Positions 24,101 to 34,989 of a DNA stretch of 64,000 bases are shown here, one piece after another. The stretch is from Anadara kagoshimensis (taxonomy: Eukaryota > Mollusca > Bivalvia > Arcoida > Arcidae), in NCBI GenBank assembly GCA_021292105.1, contig CM037861.1, positions 60,557,245 to 60,621,244 on the forward strand. Reading direction: 5' to 3'. The notes under the pieces are model-generated. The model did not search any database. It saw nothing but the letters and a program-made list of their open reading frames with translations, and was not told where the DNA came from. The translations under genes were made by a program, and so were the position numbers. Numbering within the stretch: the first letter of the stretch is position 1; each line of letters opens with the position of its first letter.

Positions 24101-24910
24101 ATGACATTATTTTACGGAATATTTAAAGAGGTTTTGCGTATAACATCAAGGCAAAGAATTTAAAAAATAACTGTCAAATGCGTTTAAGCTTCAAAACATT
24201 AGAAGGATTTTTACCTGAAATAAGATGGAGAAATGGATATACATTTCCGTCATTAAATTTATTTTACCTTTCAAATTTTTGGCCAGACATTCTCTTAATT
24301 CCTGACGGATAGAGTCAAATAATCTACATAATAAAAATTCATAGTTATATATAAAGATTCACCTTCTTCCAATTTAATTCAATGACATTTTACCTTTTAT
24401 GTCCATTGGTATACCGATTGCTTGTTGGAAAATTATATTACCGAACACAACAATGTAACAAATAACTTGTCTACCTAACATTATTTTATTGATGGTATCT
24501 TCTGCAATTTAGTAAACTTTAAGCTTTACGTTTTTGTATCTGTTTTGTGTTCAAATTCTTAAAAAAATTAATGTATTTTTTTTTTTAAAAGATAGGATCG
24601 GTTGGCATGCTTTATTTCACGATATATTTAGGGATGTTAATCGTATAGCAATGTTGTAAAGAAAAAAAATTAAATTCAAAAACATTTCCATTTCTAAACA
24701 TTAGAAGGTTTTTAACCAGAAATAAGATGGAGAAATTGATATACATTTCAGTCATTAAATTCTCATTTTGCTTTTCATTCTTTTGGCCAGACATTCCATT
24801 TATTCCTGACGGAAAGAGTCCAATACTCTACAAAATACAAATTCCTAGTTGGATATAAAAATACTTCTACTTCAAATTGCTTTCAATCCAAATGGACATT
24901 TTCGATATGC
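21150..24910. repeat. Diverged satellite array, about 510 bp unit, 7-8 units
   Basis: A unit contains, in order, GATGGAGAAATGGATATAYA-type sequence, TTTTACTTTTCATTCTTTTG, GCCAGACATTCTCTTTATTC, CTGACGGATAGAG, AATAATCTACATAATAAAAA, CCATTGGTATACCGATTGTT, TGTTGGAAAATTATATTACC, CCTCTGGATTTTAATGG and GATCGGTTGGCATGACTTTA. The GATGGAGAAA landmark recurs near 21361, 21880, 22380, 22913, 23192, 23737, 24223 and 24727. Spacing is 486-545 bp except one short interval of about 280 bp, a deleted unit. Units differ by many substitutions and small indels, so the array is old. No coding frame is conserved between units. Confidence 0.93.
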
Positions 24911-24911
24911 A

Positions 24912-25262
24912 GCATTAGTTACGAACTATTGAAGAAGACCATTGCAGAGGTTTCTTAATAGAGAATATTACACTCCTGTGTATAATAAAACCATCTTATG
25001 ACTCCTAGAAACTTATATTAGGACCTGATATAGATTTATAATGCAGATTTCTTATAAAGATCTCCTATAAAACAATTTTACAATAATAGACAATTGCTGT
25101 TGTAAATAGTGACTTGTATTGTAGTAATGTGGCTATTCACTTTACCTCCAGTATTGAACTACCATATCATTCTGTGACGATAAACTTTTCATTTGTTAAA
25201 ATTTATCATACTAGTTAACCTTAATTGCATCTCAAATTAAAACCTACCACAAATGTATCTTA
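24912..25262. other. Gene-free AT-rich stretch
   Basis: Nothing recognised. Confidence 0.5.
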
Positions 25263-25274
25263 TAATTACAAAAC

Positions 25275-25320
25275 AGCACTAGACGGCCGTTTCGGAATAC
25301 AATTCCTCATCATTAGTGCT
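25275..25320 (-). ncRNA. Type I hammerhead ribozyme motif, copy 1 (one core change)
   Basis: Minus strand, 5' to 3': stem I strand AGCACTA; core ATGATGA; stem II GGAAT-TGT-ATTCC; core GAA; a minimal stem III (A-U and C-G closing a GGCC loop); cleavage triplet GTC; stem I partner TAGTGCT. Stem I is seven perfect pairs and stem II five. The predicted cut is between plus-strand 25281 and 25282. The only departure from the CUGANGA core is A for the first C, which should abolish or weaken cleavage. Hammerheads with a very short stem III are known in Penelope-like elements and in small non-autonomous retrozymes of molluscs. Shared sequence with copy 2 extends to about 25375. Confidence 0.75.
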
Positions 25321-25379
25321 TGAACCAAAATTATGAAACCAAAATTGTTATCAAGATGTTGAAACAATACCCAAACGAC

Positions 25380-27535
25380 CAAAATATATTTTACCAAATT
25401 TAGCCACGGAAATACTTTGCATGAGGGAGTATTCTTTAGTTTTTGAGGTATACGCAGGGTATTTTTTTAAGAATGATCAATAGGCTATTTGTTGCTTAGT
25501 AAATTGAAGTAAATTAATTAAGAAGTGGTTTAGGGTTTGGGACGTTTTTTTCTGTTTATGTGACCTAAACTCTTGATAAAAGTAATCATAAGTATTTATC
25601 ACTGCGTAATAAGACAATATAAACGAACTTAGACCCCTTAATTAAGAAAATTAAACGCCAAAAATTTCCCAAAACCAATGTAAATTTCGAAGATGAATGT
25701 CGAAATTAAAACATCTGCACATAAAAAGATATGACATCTGAGAATTCACTCTATTACCTATGAGATTGGTAGGTGTTTAGATTGCCAGGACACATAGTTT
25801 CTCAGCGCTGGCCTGTGTATTATTGATTTAATTATAATTTGAGAGTGACACACCGCATCAAATGAGTCTGATTAGATACAGAGATGTCGTCTTTAATTAT
25901 TGTTGAAATATACTAATCAAAGAATTCCCTTATTGAAAAAATGATGAGAATAAGCACTATTTAAGAATGCGCAATGCAATATGAGTGTTATTTATTCTAA
26001 CATATATTTTGTTTCAGAAAGGTAAAAGAGGAGTTTGAAAAAATTGTAAATGTATTTAATTATTAGTGTATTTGGTATGCATGTACTTATGTGCTTGTTT
26101 AGACAGTATAAACATTATTTACTTCTGTATACAGTGATACCGTCCTAATAAAGATATTCAAAAACAAAATAAATAATCTAATAGGCAGGTGCCTTTATCT
26201 AAACATAAATATATCTTTAGCATCCAGCCCTTATTCAGTTATAAATAGATGTCCTTTTTACAAAGGCGCCTTTTATAGTCAGGTTTCACGGTGTATAATA
26301 CCAGATTTTGAATATAACTATGAAATTTTTGAAGAGCCAATGAAAAATTGCATTTAACCATTCAGAGTGTAATAGAGTGAAGTAATATCATTATGTGGCC
26401 AAATCATGAACCGTTCATTCATATCTTATTTTCCTCCAAAGTTCTCAGAGAAAACTACCTACCTTAGGCGAGCGAGGTGACAAACTTATGAACCGTGAAG
26501 GAGAATCGAATCTACCGGGTGAAAGACACTTTGTTTCGAAAGTCGTTGCCACTTAGGACGCCAACAATTTTAGAAAATGTGTTAAGTAATGATTTGAAAC
26601 CATAATTAATTTTTTGCAGATGCCTGACAACAATGTGTTGCAGACTTCTAGAAATAATGTACTTCAGATTTATTGCACCAATGTATTACGGGGACCAATG
26701 TGTTGCATTACAATTTCTCATTTCTCCTAACAACCATAAACGAAGTTGACCATTCGTATTAACTCTTTAATTGTTTAGTTTGTAACCAAAACTATCTTCT
26801 CGTAATGGTATATACTGGAACATTTGCAATTTGTGCCTGGTAGGTCTAAAACTTGTATAATCAAAGACGAACATACTATTCCATCACAAATAGTTAAACA
26901 TAAATGCAAATTTAACACTTTGGCTGGCTGAGCTGACAAATGCTTTCGATCTGTGACATTTCTGATTAAACCTTAACATTATTATAAAGCTTCACTTATA
27001 CAGAATCCATACAGCTATTGCATTTAGAAAATCCAGTTAGATTAATGCGCCATTTAATTGATTGAATTTATATCAATTAAATTGTGTATTTAAGGACTGC
27101 AATGTAGTTAAGTATAATTGAATGTGAAGTACATGTTTACATTGCACAAATACCCATTAATTATTATATTTTATATGCAAAATGGCACTTAGATAAAACT
27201 TACTTCAACATTGACGACGAAGAAGATTGTAACTAAATTGCCTATTAAACAAATTTTTCAACATGTTTCAGAAATGTTTTGAGAGAACCCCTGTACCTAC
27301 TGACTTCAGTGGGTTTATACAGAATCTCTGCAAATCTTTTTAAGTGGCCTTAATCCGCACAATTCCTCTGACACAAAATCCAGTAATTGCCTCTTGCACT
27401 TTCTAGCAGATATATTAAGCTATTTTGTTTTTAAATTCTTATTAAATAGAGTAAGGAACTGAAGTATTTGAAAGAATAGCACATGTTGAGAACGTTTCTT
27501 AGTTGCCTTTTTTTCTGAGGTCGGTGATACTCTTT
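25380..27535. other. Gene-free stretch
   Basis: AT-rich sequence without recognised exons, SINEs or inverted repeats. Confidence 0.5.
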
Positions 27536-27537
27536 AG

Positions 27538-27745
27538 TATAGTTCTGTCTACAGTCTAATACTAAACTAGCGAATTAGTGTCGGATCGATGGTTCATCTC
27601 GGTCCCTATTTTATTATATCTCAGGCATTTGGCAACTGATTTTCGAGTTTCTCTGTTATCACAGTGTTCACTTTCAAAAGGTATGTACCGTCCGGTTTCT
27701 CCCACCATCCCATCGCCTTGATATCAGTGAAATGCTTGAGGACAT
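27538..27745. repeat. MITE family A fragment (A10) followed by SINE family 2 debris
   Basis: 27538-27640 reads GTTCTGTCTACAGTCTAATA, ACTAAACTAGCGAATTAGTG and TTCATCTCGGTCCC, the left half of family A. 27685-27740 carries TCCGGTTTCTCCCACCATCC and GCCTTGATATCAGTGAAAT, the middle of SINE family 2. Confidence 0.6.
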
Positions 27746-28511
27746 TACTTCGCCTACAGCCAACAACTATTATATAATTTTCAATGTATGTAATTATCTT
27801 TACAACTTGCAACAAAAGTGGCTAGCATCAAAGTTTCATTTTGCTGTATATATTGTATTTTAAAATTTAATTTATAAACATACAGTAATAAATAGAAACT
27901 GAAGAATGTGTTAGCTCAAATTGCAATTGTAAAAAATAACCATGCTTCAGGTTCGATTGATTCTAAAGACCATTTCAAGTACATAGCTATTATGATTTAC
28001 ATAGTCCAATACTGTCATGTATTAAAAGTTTTTTTAATTACTGTTCTGTCAGTCTATTAAATACATACTTTCAAAATACTATTTGGAATACAAGAAATAA
28101 CTACTATTATTGCAAATATACCAATAACCTATTTTGAAATACGAAAATATGTGTAGGTCTATATAATCATTATCATTATAACTTTATAGCCTAAATGTTG
28201 AATCAGTTCGTATAATACTTTTTCTAGTTTTTGTTTGTTTTTTGTATTTAGCAAAAACCAATAATGTATTGTTAGTGACAGGTTTTTATTTTTTTCTAAG
28301 AACTGATGAGTGATATGATATCATAAATAGCGAGTGGAAAACGACAACTGGCAAAACAATGTTTAATGAGGTTTGAAATGACATCATTCTACGTAGTAGT
28401 CAGTCATGATCTTAACTCAAACATGAAGATTAAAGTTCTGACTGACGAGTATAAATCTGTGCTACATATCGCACATTTCATAGATTTCAGAATGTTGTAA
28501 TTGGAATAACT

Positions 28512-29168
28512 TACAGTACAGCCCTGTCGGAAGTTTAATACAAATACAGTCAAACCTGTCTTAAAGGTCCCTTCTATATAAGGACCACCTGCTTATGATA
28601 ATAATAATAATAATAACTTTATTTCTCAAACACAGTACAGGTTATGGCAAATGACAAATAGACATACAACAGTAACATACATACAAATAAAAGTCCTTAG
28701 AATTTATCCCATTTGTTCTTTATTCATATTACAGTCAAACCTATTTATAAAGGCCACCAAAGGGAACCAGTAAGAGTGGTCTTTATATACGGGTGGCCAT
28801 TATATACAGGTTCAAATAATGTGAATAAAGAACGATTGGAATAAAATTCTACTGGCTTTTATAATCAGGTAAACCTTACAAAGAGATGACCTTAAAGGCA
28901 GGTTGGACTGTATTTGAACCTGTATATAAAGGCCACCTGTCCATAAATGCCACTTTTACTGGTTTCCTTGTGTGGTCTTTATTGACAGGTTTGACTGCAG
29001 TATTAAATCGGCGGCTTATCTCGTTAGTTATATCTTGATACCTTATCGACAGCTGCTTTATATCCGTCAGCAGCTTTTCGATTACTAGCTTTCCAAACCT
29101 CAGCAACCAAACTTCGACTTCTTTATCGTTACCTAAATGTTAAACTTTCGACAGGTCTTTACTGTATA
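28512..29168. mobile_element. MITE family A, copy A11, split by a nested MITE-B cluster
   Basis: Left TACAGTACAGCCCTGTCGGA then AGTTTAATAC ends near 28545. The copy resumes near 29002 (GTATTAAATCGGCGGCTTAT) and runs to GTTAAACTTTCGACAGGTCT TTACTGTA. About 455 bp of family B sequence is inserted between. Confidence 0.8.
28546..29002. mobile_element. MITE family B cluster: one copy nested in another, plus (TAA)n
   Basis: Family B is TA-flanked with ends CAGTCAAACCTGTCT..AAAGG; its interior repeats the phrase TATAAAGGCCACC. Here an outer copy (28546-28590 and about 28911-29002) contains a (TAA)n run at 28597-28618, an unassigned segment and a second complete copy at about 28733-28911 in inverse orientation (ACAGTCAAACCTATTTATAA .. 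GGCAGGTTGGACTGTA). Confidence 0.75.
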
Positions 29169-29169
29169 A

Positions 29170-30360
29170 ATACATACAAGATATCAATCTCTGATAGTCA
29201 CGGTATAATTGTGTAATAAAGATAGTAACGCGTTTTTATACATGTCTGTGACGTTTACACATAATTCCCGTCAATGAAAGCGTTACATGCATTCCTTACA
29301 ATAACGTCTAACTAATTTGTAATTACGTAATTATTAATTACAAGTTATACATCAAGTAAATGTCATATTTCTCTTGTTAAATACTGCAAGCCTTCAGATA
29401 AAATAATTATAACTTCAGAAACAATTAGTTGCTGATGCATTGTAGTTTAGCGAGAAGAGGTTTTGTTTTCATTGCTATAACGCAGAATTTTTTCTAAAAA
29501 ATGTATGTGCTTTCAAAGACTGAACTGTGTTTTTTAAAAAACCGAATGTCGTATCTATATTTCTTTGCATAGATTTTATCAATTCATTCGTATTACCATT
29601 TAAATTATTAATATTGCATTAAATACACATTTTCTAAAGATAATCTCTATATGTGTAAATTGTCACACAATAAATTATTTTTTACTTAAAAAATCAAAAC
29701 TAAATTAAAGGATTTCAACATGTTTTTAAAGTTAAAAATCAATTCAATTCTGTGTAATTGATACTTTATCGAAACAGACTATGGTTTCAGGCAAGTCTTA
29801 AAACAAAAGTACATTGCTTTGAAAACAATTTAAGCATACTGTTACTGATTTATATTGTACCATTAAAATTGTGTTTTGGTTGGCTAACTGGAACTTGGGA
29901 CTGTTTTAAATTTAAACCCCACTCAAGATTGTTTCAATATATGGAAGAGGAAAGTTCCGGAATGGTGAAGGAAACCGGAACACCAAGGAAAACAATCGAC
30001 AAGGTAACTGACAAATATATATTCTCAGAGTGGAAGTTTAACCTAATTAGTGACAGTTACTGTAATCCATTAGTTAAATCTTTTAACCAGGTCAATCGAC
30101 CTCGGTTATAATTGTGTCTTTCTATAACTGCATGATATCGATACTCTCTGATTTAAGTATTAATGTTACACATGGCTTCTTATTACGAGCTTAATCACCT
30201 TAATTTGATGGCATTACTTTTCTGATAACTAAGTTATTGTATTAGGATGTTCTGTTATCATGAAACTTGGGTTACTAGTTAATTTCCTGGTTTTATAATA
30301 CAAATGTACAATTATGCACAATATTTCACGCAGGCTTTGGATATATACTGGTTTCACTTC
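29170..30360. other. Gene-free stretch with a SINE fragment
   Basis: At 29940-30015 the phrase CCGGAATGGTGAAGGAAACC GGAACACCAAGG is the complement of the SINE family 2 middle (GGTTTCCTCCACCA-type). It falls in a 117-codon open frame (29758-30111) that I do not consider a gene: no homology recognised, and the frame runs through SINE sequence. Confidence 0.5.
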
Positions 30361-30361
30361 T

Positions 30362-30695
30362 TGACTGATGGGGGCTTGGTGGTCCAGTGATCTAAGGCTA
30401 CGCTTAAGGACAAATCCCACCCAAGGCAGATCAAACTGCGACTTACTGTAGGAACCAATGTGACTGTGACAGTGAAATACTCTTTATTTATTTATTTATT
30501 AATTTATTTATTTATCAAATTTATTTGATTTTCTATGGATATAAAGAGTATTTCACTGTCACAGTGACAGTGTTTCCTACAGTAATTTGTCAATTTTCTT
30601 GCAATCGGTAGTTTATTTCCGGTCACCCCTGTTTCATCCACCATCTCTCAACTGACGCTTCATGAAAGAAATCTCGAATAGGTCGTAAAAGTCTT
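30362..30695 (+). mobile_element. SINE family 2, interrupted by a MITE
   Basis: The tRNA-like head GGCTTGGTGGTCCAGTGATC and CAAATCCCACCCAAGGCAGA lead to GCGACTTA. After the MITE (30444-30584) the SINE resumes with ATTTGTCAATTTTCTTGCAA, then GGTCACCCCTGTTTCATCCA and TCTCGAATAGGTCGTAAAAG. The order matches the uninterrupted copy at 46485. Confidence 0.72.
30444..30584. mobile_element. Palindromic MITE (141 bp) with about 43 bp terminal repeats
   Basis: Both arms read TACTGTAGGAAMCAMTGTSACTG then TGACAGTGAAATACTCTTTA toward the centre, with three mismatches. The centre is a (TTTA)n run. It sits at a TA inside a SINE. Confidence 0.85.
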
Positions 30696-30699
30696 TTGC

Positions 30700-32325
30700 T
30701 ATTGGCAGTTGACGCAATTTGATGTCACTTTTTGAAATCCACGTTAACATCTGTCAAGACACAACGAATTAAATACATCCATATTTTGCAAACATTACGT
30801 TTTGAAACCTGACTCTGGACCTGTTCATGCAAATGTAAATAATATTCATATTTCCTACACATGGGAATATTATTATTCACTCGAGGTATTTGTAAGCGCC
30901 ATGCATACATTTCTAGTCATGTTGTGTATTGCCTTGTTTTTAGTTTTCATTTTCAAAACCATAATATTCTATAATCAAACACATGGAAATGCACTATGTT
31001 GTGTTATATAAATAAACATGCCATTTTTATTCACCTCTGGATATATGGAGTGTCAGTAGTTTCCCAGGATCAGGAAATTAGGACGTTATTATTAGGCCTT
31101 GTAAAACAGTGGCAGGCAATTTAAGTATATAAGGAAATTATCACAAATCGCGACTACTTAAAAGCCAAACCGATTATAACAATCATAACCATAAAAACAT
31201 AAAAAGTTTATAGAAAGGCAGATGTAATGCAGACTCGTAATGGTCGGAAACAATCGTGTCTACGATTTAGACAATATGTAATCCATTATTCAATGAGTCA
31301 AATATTAATTAATAGTAGTGTGAATGGAAAGTTTGTGTTTTGTTTCATGTTCATTTATATACTGGTAACAACTGTTTATATGAAACACTGCAGCGTGAGA
31401 ACTTTGTTAATGTCCCCTATAGATAGATTTCTGAAAACTACAACGAGTGCATTACCTACCGTGTAAAAACAGTTAATATATCCTGTATCTGTATGATAGA
31501 ATTCTAGAAACATGCATGTTCGTCGATATTTAATTCACTTAAAATTATATAAAAAGAAAGAAGCAGAGCAATCATTTGATGCACAATGTTAAATAACCCT
31601 TAGGTACTATCACCAGTTTTTATGATGTCGTTTTGTCAATCACAGAATTTGATTATCCTTAACCCACTGATCAGCTTTACATGTAATGAACTGCCGCGCT
31701 AAGCATTTGATTCTATTTACAGAGATAAAAATGGTAGACTTAGCTAATGTAACCATGCGGTCACTGACCTGCAAAACAGAAGGTTTAATTTCAGTATAAA
31801 AAATGTTATCATGAACACACAAGTTCTATTCCTACAGCTAAAAAAGAAGCAGTGCTGTAACCTAACGATTGTGTCCTGTTTCGTATAAAACTTAATTTAA
31901 TAAAAATGGAATAAAATAATGATCATACCTTAAAATACTCAAGGAAAATACAAGTTCTTTTGAATTCAGTCCGAGTAATTCTGAAAGCACCAGGCCAAAA
32001 ACCGTGGATGATATTAAACCTATTGGTTGTAACTGTTTTTCTAAGATTTTCTGAAACAGTATATGGCATTATTTTAATACTAACTCTAACATTTGACTAC
32101 TTAGTTTCATGCCAGATAAACTAGACACAGTAAAACACAGCAGTGAGGAAAACCCCAATGAAGTTTATATATCTATTGTTTTTCTTATATTTATTTCTTA
32201 AATAAAAACGACTTATTTAGTCTAACAATTGACTACTGTTCTCAGTGTCCTGCCAGATGAAATAAACACCTGACTCAGTTCCATACAGATCTATTTTGTT
32301 AATCGGAGACCATTTACTTTTGCAT
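30700..32325. other. Gene-free stretch
   Basis: No exon, SINE or inverted repeat recognised. Confidence 0.5.
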
Positions 32326-32328
32326 CCT

Positions 32329-33332
32329 CGCAGTCTTCAATTGGAATTTTAAAACAATAATATAAGACCTAAAAATAAAAGTGTTTCCGATAACCTGAGG
32401 GATTGTAAAACTTTTAATTCCTGCCTTCATTTTTACAAAAGCATGGTTAAATTTGGCATCACAATGCACTATTACATAATCGCAGTCTTCAATTGGTATT
32501 CAATAAAACTAATATTAGACATAAAATAAGAGTGTTTCCGCTAACCAGAGGGATTGTAAATCCAGTCCTAATTTTTTATAAGATATTTTGACAAGCACTG
32601 TTAAATTTGGCAACAGGTAAATCGTACACCATGCACTGTTGCATCACCGCAGTCTTTATTTGGTATTTGATTAACTTAATATTAGACTTAAAAATAAGAG
32701 TGTTTCCGCTAACCTGTGGGATTGTAAATTTAAATTCCTGCCCTAAATTTTTATAAACATATTTTAACGAGCACTGAAAAAGTTGTCATCAGGTAAATCG
32801 TATACAATGCAATATTACATCATTGCAGTTTTCCATTGGTATGTAATAAAACTGATATTAGACCTAGTGTTTCCGTTAACCTGGGGGATTGTAAATCCTG
32901 TTCTAATTTTTTAGAAAATATTTTTACAAGCACTGTTAACTTTGGCATCAGGTAAATCGTACACAATATTGCAGTCTTCAATTGTAATTTAATAAAATTA
33001 ATATAAGAACTAAAAATAAGAGTGTTTCCGCTAAACTGGGGGATTATAAATTTTCTGTCCTAAATTTTTATAAAATATTTTGACAAGCATTGTTAAATTT
33101 GGCATCAGATAATTCGTATATAATGCAATACTGCATCATCGCAGTTTTCAATTAGTATTCAATAGAGCTAATATTAGACCTAAAAAAATGCGTGTTTCCG
33201 CTAACCTGGGAGGTTGTAAATTTCAAATTCCTCCCCTAATTGTTTACTAAGATATTTTGACAAGCACTGTTAAAGTTGGCATCAGATAATTCGTATATAA
33301 TGCACTATTGCAATACCACAGTCTTCAATTAC
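32329..33332. repeat. Tandem array, about 165 bp unit, about 6 units
   Basis: Each unit carries GCAGTCTTCAATTGGTATT, AATAAAACTAATATTAGACC, AGAGTGTTTCCGCTAACCTG, GGGATTGTAAAT, ATTTTGACAAGCACTGTTAA and GGCATCAGGTAAATCGTA. The GCAGTYTTC landmark is at about 32330, 32481, 32650, 32826, 32972, 33141 and 33321. A continuation of the last unit (ATTCAATAAAACTAATATTA) lies at 34965-34985, on the far side of the Penelope-like insertion. Confidence 0.92.
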
Positions 33333-34964
33333 CAAACTTAAAGGGTCTATGAGTACTAAACCGTCTTCAGTACTCAAGGATCCAGAAATCAAGGCAATTC
33401 TTACAGACATACACAACAAATATGTTGTTGTCCCAGCTGATAAGGCTTCCAACAACATAATTCTCGTTTGTAAGAGATTCTACCTTGAATGTCTTATTAA
33501 GGAGCTTGGTTTAGATAGTATATCAAATAACCCTGCATATTCTAGAACTAATTTTACCAAAGATGAAGTTCTTTCCAACCATAGGGGAGTTCTCGAGTCT
33601 TTCGGTATCAATCTTAAAGATCTTGATCTTCCTTACTTGTATTGGATTCCTAAACTCCATAAAAATCCATACAAGGAAAGATATATAGCAGGCTCATCTA
33701 AATGTACTACTAAATCATTATCGGTAACTCTAACACAAATTTTGACAATCGTCAAAGATGGTCTTCAGTCTTATTCAGAAAAAGTATATTCTACATCTGG
33801 AATCAACCAAATGTGGATTCTCAATAATTCTAAAGAATTACTTGAACATCTTGCTTCTAATACTTTATCTCATGTAAAAAGTATAAAAACATTTGATTTT
33901 TCTACACTATACACCACAATCCCTCATTCTAAATTGAAAGAACGTCTTAAAGAAATTATTCACTTGTCTTTCTTCTACAAAAACGGTAAGCCAAGATACA
34001 AATATCTGGTGCTGAACAGGGATTCTGGTTATTTTGTCAAGCATCATACGGATTCCAAACAAAAATATACTGAAGATACCATCAACAAAATGTTGGAGTT
34101 TTTGATAGATAACATATTTGTTGTGTTTGGTAATATAGTTTTTCAGCAAACAATCGGTATACCAATGGGTACAAACTGTGCACCATTGCTTGCTGATTTG
34201 TTTCTTTATTCTTACGAAGCAGAATTTATGCAGAACCTTGTTAAATCTGGAGAGAAAACTGTCGCCAAATCATTCAACTCAACATACAGATACATAGATG
34301 ACGTTCTGTCTCTTAACAATCCTAAATTTGGAGACTATGTAAATGTCATCTATCCTAGTGAGCTTGAAATAAAAGACACGACTGATTCCTCAAGTTCTGC
34401 TTCATATTTAGACTTATACCTGAATTATGACGCACAGGAAAGGCTACATTTGAAACTTTATGACAAACGTGATGACTTCAATTTTTCTATTGTCAACTTT
34501 CCTTTTTTATGCAGCAATATGCCTGCTTCTCCTGCTTATGGTGTATTTGTTTCCCAATTAATACGCTATGGTAGAGCTTGTTCCCACTACGGGGACTTTG
34601 TACAACGAAGTAGGCTGCTTGCAAATAAATTGTTGACTCAGGGATATTGCAAGCCTAGGCTTATCAAGGCCCTCAAAAAGTTTTATGGCCGTCATCACAG
34701 TATTGTTGATAAGTTTGATATCTCTGTGTCCAGGATTGCCTTGGATATATTTGACGTCTCATAGTTCCATGTTCCTTTCACACAATTTTGATTACACACG
34801 TGACGGGTGTAGCTAGCTAAACAGGAGGTGCTTACCCTTCCGGAGCACCCGGCCTCACTTCCCTAGTGGAAGTTCACGTGTCTAACCTAACTTGTCAGTT
34901 CCAAAGTTTTTACTTTGCTTCTGGATTGTGATTCGGAAATGGATAAGTATGTTTGTTTTTGATT
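33333..34964 (+). mobile_element. Penelope-like retroelement, 5'-truncated insertion in the 165 bp array
   Basis: The left junction cuts the array unit after CAGTCTTCAATT. The right junction resumes at ATTCAATAAAACTAATATTA, so the unit is interrupted at one point with loss of about 3 bp (GGT). The element holds the reverse-transcriptase frame (33349-34764) and a roughly 200 bp non-coding tail that recurs elsewhere in the window. The tail carries ACACGTGA and TTCACGTGT about 110 bases apart, able to pair. No GIY-YIG endonuclease, long repeat or ribozyme is present, consistent with 5' truncation or an endonuclease-lacking lineage. Confidence 0.8.
33349..34764 (+). CDS. Reverse transcriptase, Penelope-like element
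   Basis: A 471-residue uninterrupted frame. Would copy element RNA into DNA during retrotransposition. Visible motifs: VVVPADKASNNIILVCK (residues 26-42), the ADKxxxxV segment typical of Penelope-like polymerases; LYWIPKLHKNP (97-107), their PKxHK motif; motif A KTFDFSTLYTTIP (180-192, catalytic Asp183); motif B QTIGIPMGTNCAPLLADLF (267-285); motif C YRYIDDV (313-319, Asp317-Asp318); YLDL (353-356) and the thumb-side KLYDKRDDFNF (369-379). The frame is open without ATG for six codons upstream to the insertion border, so Met1 may be internal and the N-terminus lost. No endonuclease domain follows. All catalytic residues are intact, so this is a young or recently active copy. DIRS or retron-type origin is less likely because the PKLHK and TLYTTIP combination is Penelope-like. 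Confidence 0.88.
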   Translation: MSTKPSSVLKDPEIKAILTDIHNKYVVVPADKASNNIILVCKRFYLECLIKELGLDSISNNPAYSRTNFTKDEVLSNHRGVLESFGINLKDLDLPYLYWIPKLHKNPYKERYIAGSSKCTTKSLSVTLTQILTIVKDGLQSYSEKVYSTSGINQMWILNNSKELLEHLASNTLSHVKSIKTFDFSTLYTTIPHSKLKERLKEIIHLSFFYKNGKPRYKYLVLNRDSGYFVKHHTDSKQKYTEDTINKMLEFLIDNIFVVFGNIVFQQTIGIPMGTNCAPLLADLFLYSYEAEFMQNLVKSGEKTVAKSFNSTYRYIDDVLSLNNPKFGDYVNVIYPSELEIKDTTDSSSSASYLDLYLNYDAQERLHLKLYDKRDDFNFSIVNFPFLCSNMPASPAYGVFVSQLIRYGRACSHYGDFVQRSRLLANKLLTQGYCKPRLIKALKKFYGRHHSIVDKFDISVSRIALDIFDVS

Positions 34965-34989
34965 ATTCAATAAAACTAATATTAGTTTT

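Noticed and set aside
28305-28355. CTGATGAG followed by GGAAAACG as a hammerhead
   Set aside because: The palindrome between them leaves a long unpaired stretch before GAAA; geometry does not fit.
29758-30111. 117-codon open frame as a gene
   Set aside because: No recognisable homology or splice context, and part of it runs through antisense SINE sequence (GGAATGGTGAAGGAAACC).
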